Source: Tigriopus japonicus
Lineage: Eukaryota; Arthropoda; Copepoda; Harpacticoida; Harpacticidae
Length of the DNA: 64,000 nucleotides
Reading direction: 5' to 3'
Assembly: GCA_010645155.1 (NCBI GenBank)
Contig: JAAGOF010000115.1
Location: forward strand, 248,001-312,000
A program made the translations under genes and the position numbers. Positions 62,128 to 64,000 of the stretch are shown here, one piece after another; position 1 is the first letter of the stretch, and each line of letters starts with the position of its first letter. The notes under the pieces are model-generated. The model did not search any database. It saw nothing but the letters and a program-made list of their open reading frames with translations, and was not told where the DNA came from.

Positions 62128-62502
62128 AGTACCATCTTTTGCTTGGCTCACCCAAGCTGGTTTGGCCTGGACTTGAGCCAATATTTTTTGAATTCAAATC
62201 CTTGTCTTGGATTTCCGAGGACTGGAATACTGACGAAACAAGCCACCAGGTATCAGAAGTTTGCGATTAAGATTAGCCCAAGGATAGTGTGATAAAGTGA
62301 AAGAAAACCTGATTAAAGTGGCATATGCTCAAGCTTTGTAGAAGAAACCTTCTCTGACCGGTCGTTGATTTTATGATTTTCCGAGGGAGCCCAAAATTTA
62401 TTTATTACCTTGTCAATCGCTGGATGGACGAAGTGGCGTAATTTACGAAGGGGCCAAGCCAGAAAAAAAAGAAGACGACGACGATGCCCTGAGTCTTCTC
62501 CC

Positions 62503-62532
62503 ATGGATGCAAAACGTCAAGTTTGGGGCCAG
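62503..62532 (+). other. Candidate initial exon at right edge
   Basis: ATG at 62,503 begins MDAKRQVWGQ and ends in CAG before GTGAGTGAA, a strong donor, phase 0. The frame is also open further upstream through a Lys/Arg-rich stretch (KKRRRRC) to about 62,377, so the exon could be internal rather than initial. It is listed because its phase matches the candidate exon at 63,031. Confidence 0.18.
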
Positions 62533-63030
62533 GTGAGTGAATGAGTATTCAGTTTTGGGAGTCAGTGCTCACAAGAGCCCATAACATGCACGGGAACCGA
62601 CCTAACAGAAATCGGGCCCATGGTAGTAGAAAATTCAAGTTAAAAAAGGGGTTTCTTTTATGACGCCTCGCGGGTCTGATGATGATAAGGCAAACTTCAT
62701 TTCCATCTGCGCGAAGAATGAGGGGAATGAGAGGCAGATTGCACATACACGTTTCCAGCAAATGTTCGTAGATATGCTATAATTCAGGTTTACCCTTTGA
62801 GAGTTATGAACCTGTTCAAAAGCAACCTCATCATGAACGATTGCCTCCTCGAAAGCACGCATGTCATTTCTTAGCCTCCCTCACAACAACACCATTCTCC
62901 TCGGTTGGAAGATATCATTTGTTGGCAAAACAGGTCAGGCCTTTGAATTCAAAGTGATCGCAAAAAATAAGTTTTGAAGAGAATCTCTGCCGAAATATTT
63001 GCTTTGCTGTGTCTCTTCGAGCTTCGCCAG

Positions 63031-63171
63031 GCTGGACTCCCGGACTATTCCGAGTTCGTTTCCAGCAATGGCTGGGAGTTCGTACAAAACAATTGTCAGT
63101 TGCAGCTTCACGAGTTTGGCCGCATCCAAGCTGCTCAAGAACCGAACGGCCAGGAAAGGGTTTTTGTCTCG
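63031..63171 (+). other. Candidate internal exon at right edge (141 nt, phase 0-0)
   Basis: The acceptor is CTCTTCGAGCTTCGCCAG and the donor is CTCG before GTGAAAG. The segment encodes 47 residues with natural composition, starting AGLPDYSEFVSSNGWEFVQ and ending NGQERVFVS. The minus strand is equally open here (63,138-62,935) and gives an equally protein-like product, so the strand is uncertain. No family was recognised. Confidence 0.2.
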
Positions 63172-63806
63172 GTGAAAGAGAACAGCTGATCGGGAGAATC
63201 GAGAGAGAGAGAGACAGACAGCTTACGTACAATCAGCCAGCGAGTTCGTTGTTGGCGACAAGCAACCAAATTTCCACTGGATGTGTACAATTGTCAGTCC
63301 AGCTGGCCAGCTGCACCTTTTTTGGAGCAGGATCCCGGATCAGGTTTCTAAAGATGGCAAATACGAAGGGCCAACACTGTTTATAGGTGCATGGATGGAC
63401 ACCAGGCAGATTTTCTAACAGCCTCCCTGCCTTCCTTCTTCACCCACTCACTGAGGCACATGAAAGAGTGGCTCTGGTTTGGTTGGCATTAGTATCACAT
63501 AATTTGTCCGTCCTTCCCAGTTGAAGAAGGTTAGTGATATAATTAGCGAAAATGCTACTTCGAAATCCGAGGGCATTGGTTCAATTGCTGACACGTAACA
63601 TCTCTGTCATCAGGTGCAGTTGTACATATATTAATGTTTTCTTCTTACTCTGATTCTCTGTAACTCTCTCTTTGCTTCTCTAGTTCTTCGGTCGTCCTTG
63701 ACGATCTCTGGTTTCACTCAAAAATAAACATCGGCATTCTCATTCAAGATTGAACACGTTCTTTCATTTTCCACCTCCATTCGTCTTAGGTCTCTTTTTT
63801 CTTCAG

Positions 63807-63933
63807 GGAATGGATGTACTGCATCAGGATTGTGGAAAACGTTCAAAAGGATGACGATGATGATGATGATGATGGCCCTCAAGTTGGCGTGGAATCACCA
63901 AGCAACCCCCCTGACAAAAATGTATCACTTTAA
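63807..63933 (+). other. Candidate terminal exon with Asp8 run at right edge
   Basis: One of the best acceptors in the window, a long pyrimidine run ending TTTTTTCTTCAG, is followed by an open frame. It encodes EWMYCIRIVENVQK, then eight Asp from a GAT run, and ends NPPDKNVSL before TAA at 63,931-63,933. Entry is phase 2. A second frame is open to the window end but would encode a Met run, which is less plausible. The gene, if real, would have upstream exons to the left and its 3' UTR beyond 64,000. Confidence 0.25.
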
Positions 63934-64000
63934 GAAGATTGAAAATCGAAGGGGCCATGCTCCGATTCCTGATTGTCCCAACCACACGAATTACTCTTGT

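Larger units (their letters stand above)
60195..62502. other. Intergenic, no supported gene
   Basis: AT-rich to about 60,760, then a small hairpin at 60.9 kb, an ACTC run, a 12-base poly-C and an AACC run. Long frames at 61,094-61,528 run through the simple repeats and are not called. The 61,830-62,270 frame lacks splice or domain support. Confidence 0.5.

Overview
The window looks like nuclear DNA from an animal, most likely an arthropod (crustacean-like). Genes are sparse, splice signals are eukaryotic, CpG is not depleted, and di-, tri- and tetranucleotide microsatellites are scattered throughout. There are no bacterial-style gene clusters, rRNAs or convincing tRNAs. The arthropod placement rests mainly on the Sox protein: from memory its HMG box is closest to arthropod SoxC (Drosophila Sox14 type). 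That placement is inference.

Only one gene can be identified with confidence. It is a SoxC-class transcription factor on the minus strand between 21,256 and 16,040. A 37-codon first coding exon (21,256-21,146) ends in a consensus donor. A 4,032-bp phase-0 intron follows, then one large exon (17,113-16,040) carrying the rest of the HMG-box protein to a TAG stop. The joined protein is 394 residues. The 5' leader probably reaches at least to a strong splice acceptor at 21,625 and holds a nine-codon upstream ORF. CpG-dense DNA lies further upstream. A possible poly(A) signal lies 48 bp beyond the stop.

The other roughly 58 kb is mostly intergenic. Two non-autonomous DNA transposons can be delimited from the sequence: a 245-bp hAT-type element at 8,228-8,472 with 12-bp inverted ends and an 8-bp target duplication, and a roughly 494-bp TA-flanked element at 37,886-38,379 with 42-bp inverted ends and an internal 13-bp hairpin. 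Several open stretches bounded by good splice sites may be exons of unrecognised genes: 46,973-47,271 (+), 59,729-60,194 (-), and 62,503-63,933 (+, right edge). None matches a family I recognise, so they carry low confidence. Long ORFs in this DNA are often open on both strands, which weakens ORF length as evidence.

Layout: 1-15,986 is intergenic with two promoter-like sites and the hAT element. 15,987-about 22,150 is SoxC. 22,150-46,970 is intergenic with AT-rich blocks and the TA-flanked element. 46,970-64,000 is intergenic, rich in microsatellites, with scattered candidate exons. A lone developmental transcription factor in a large sparse region would fit a locus with distal regulatory DNA.
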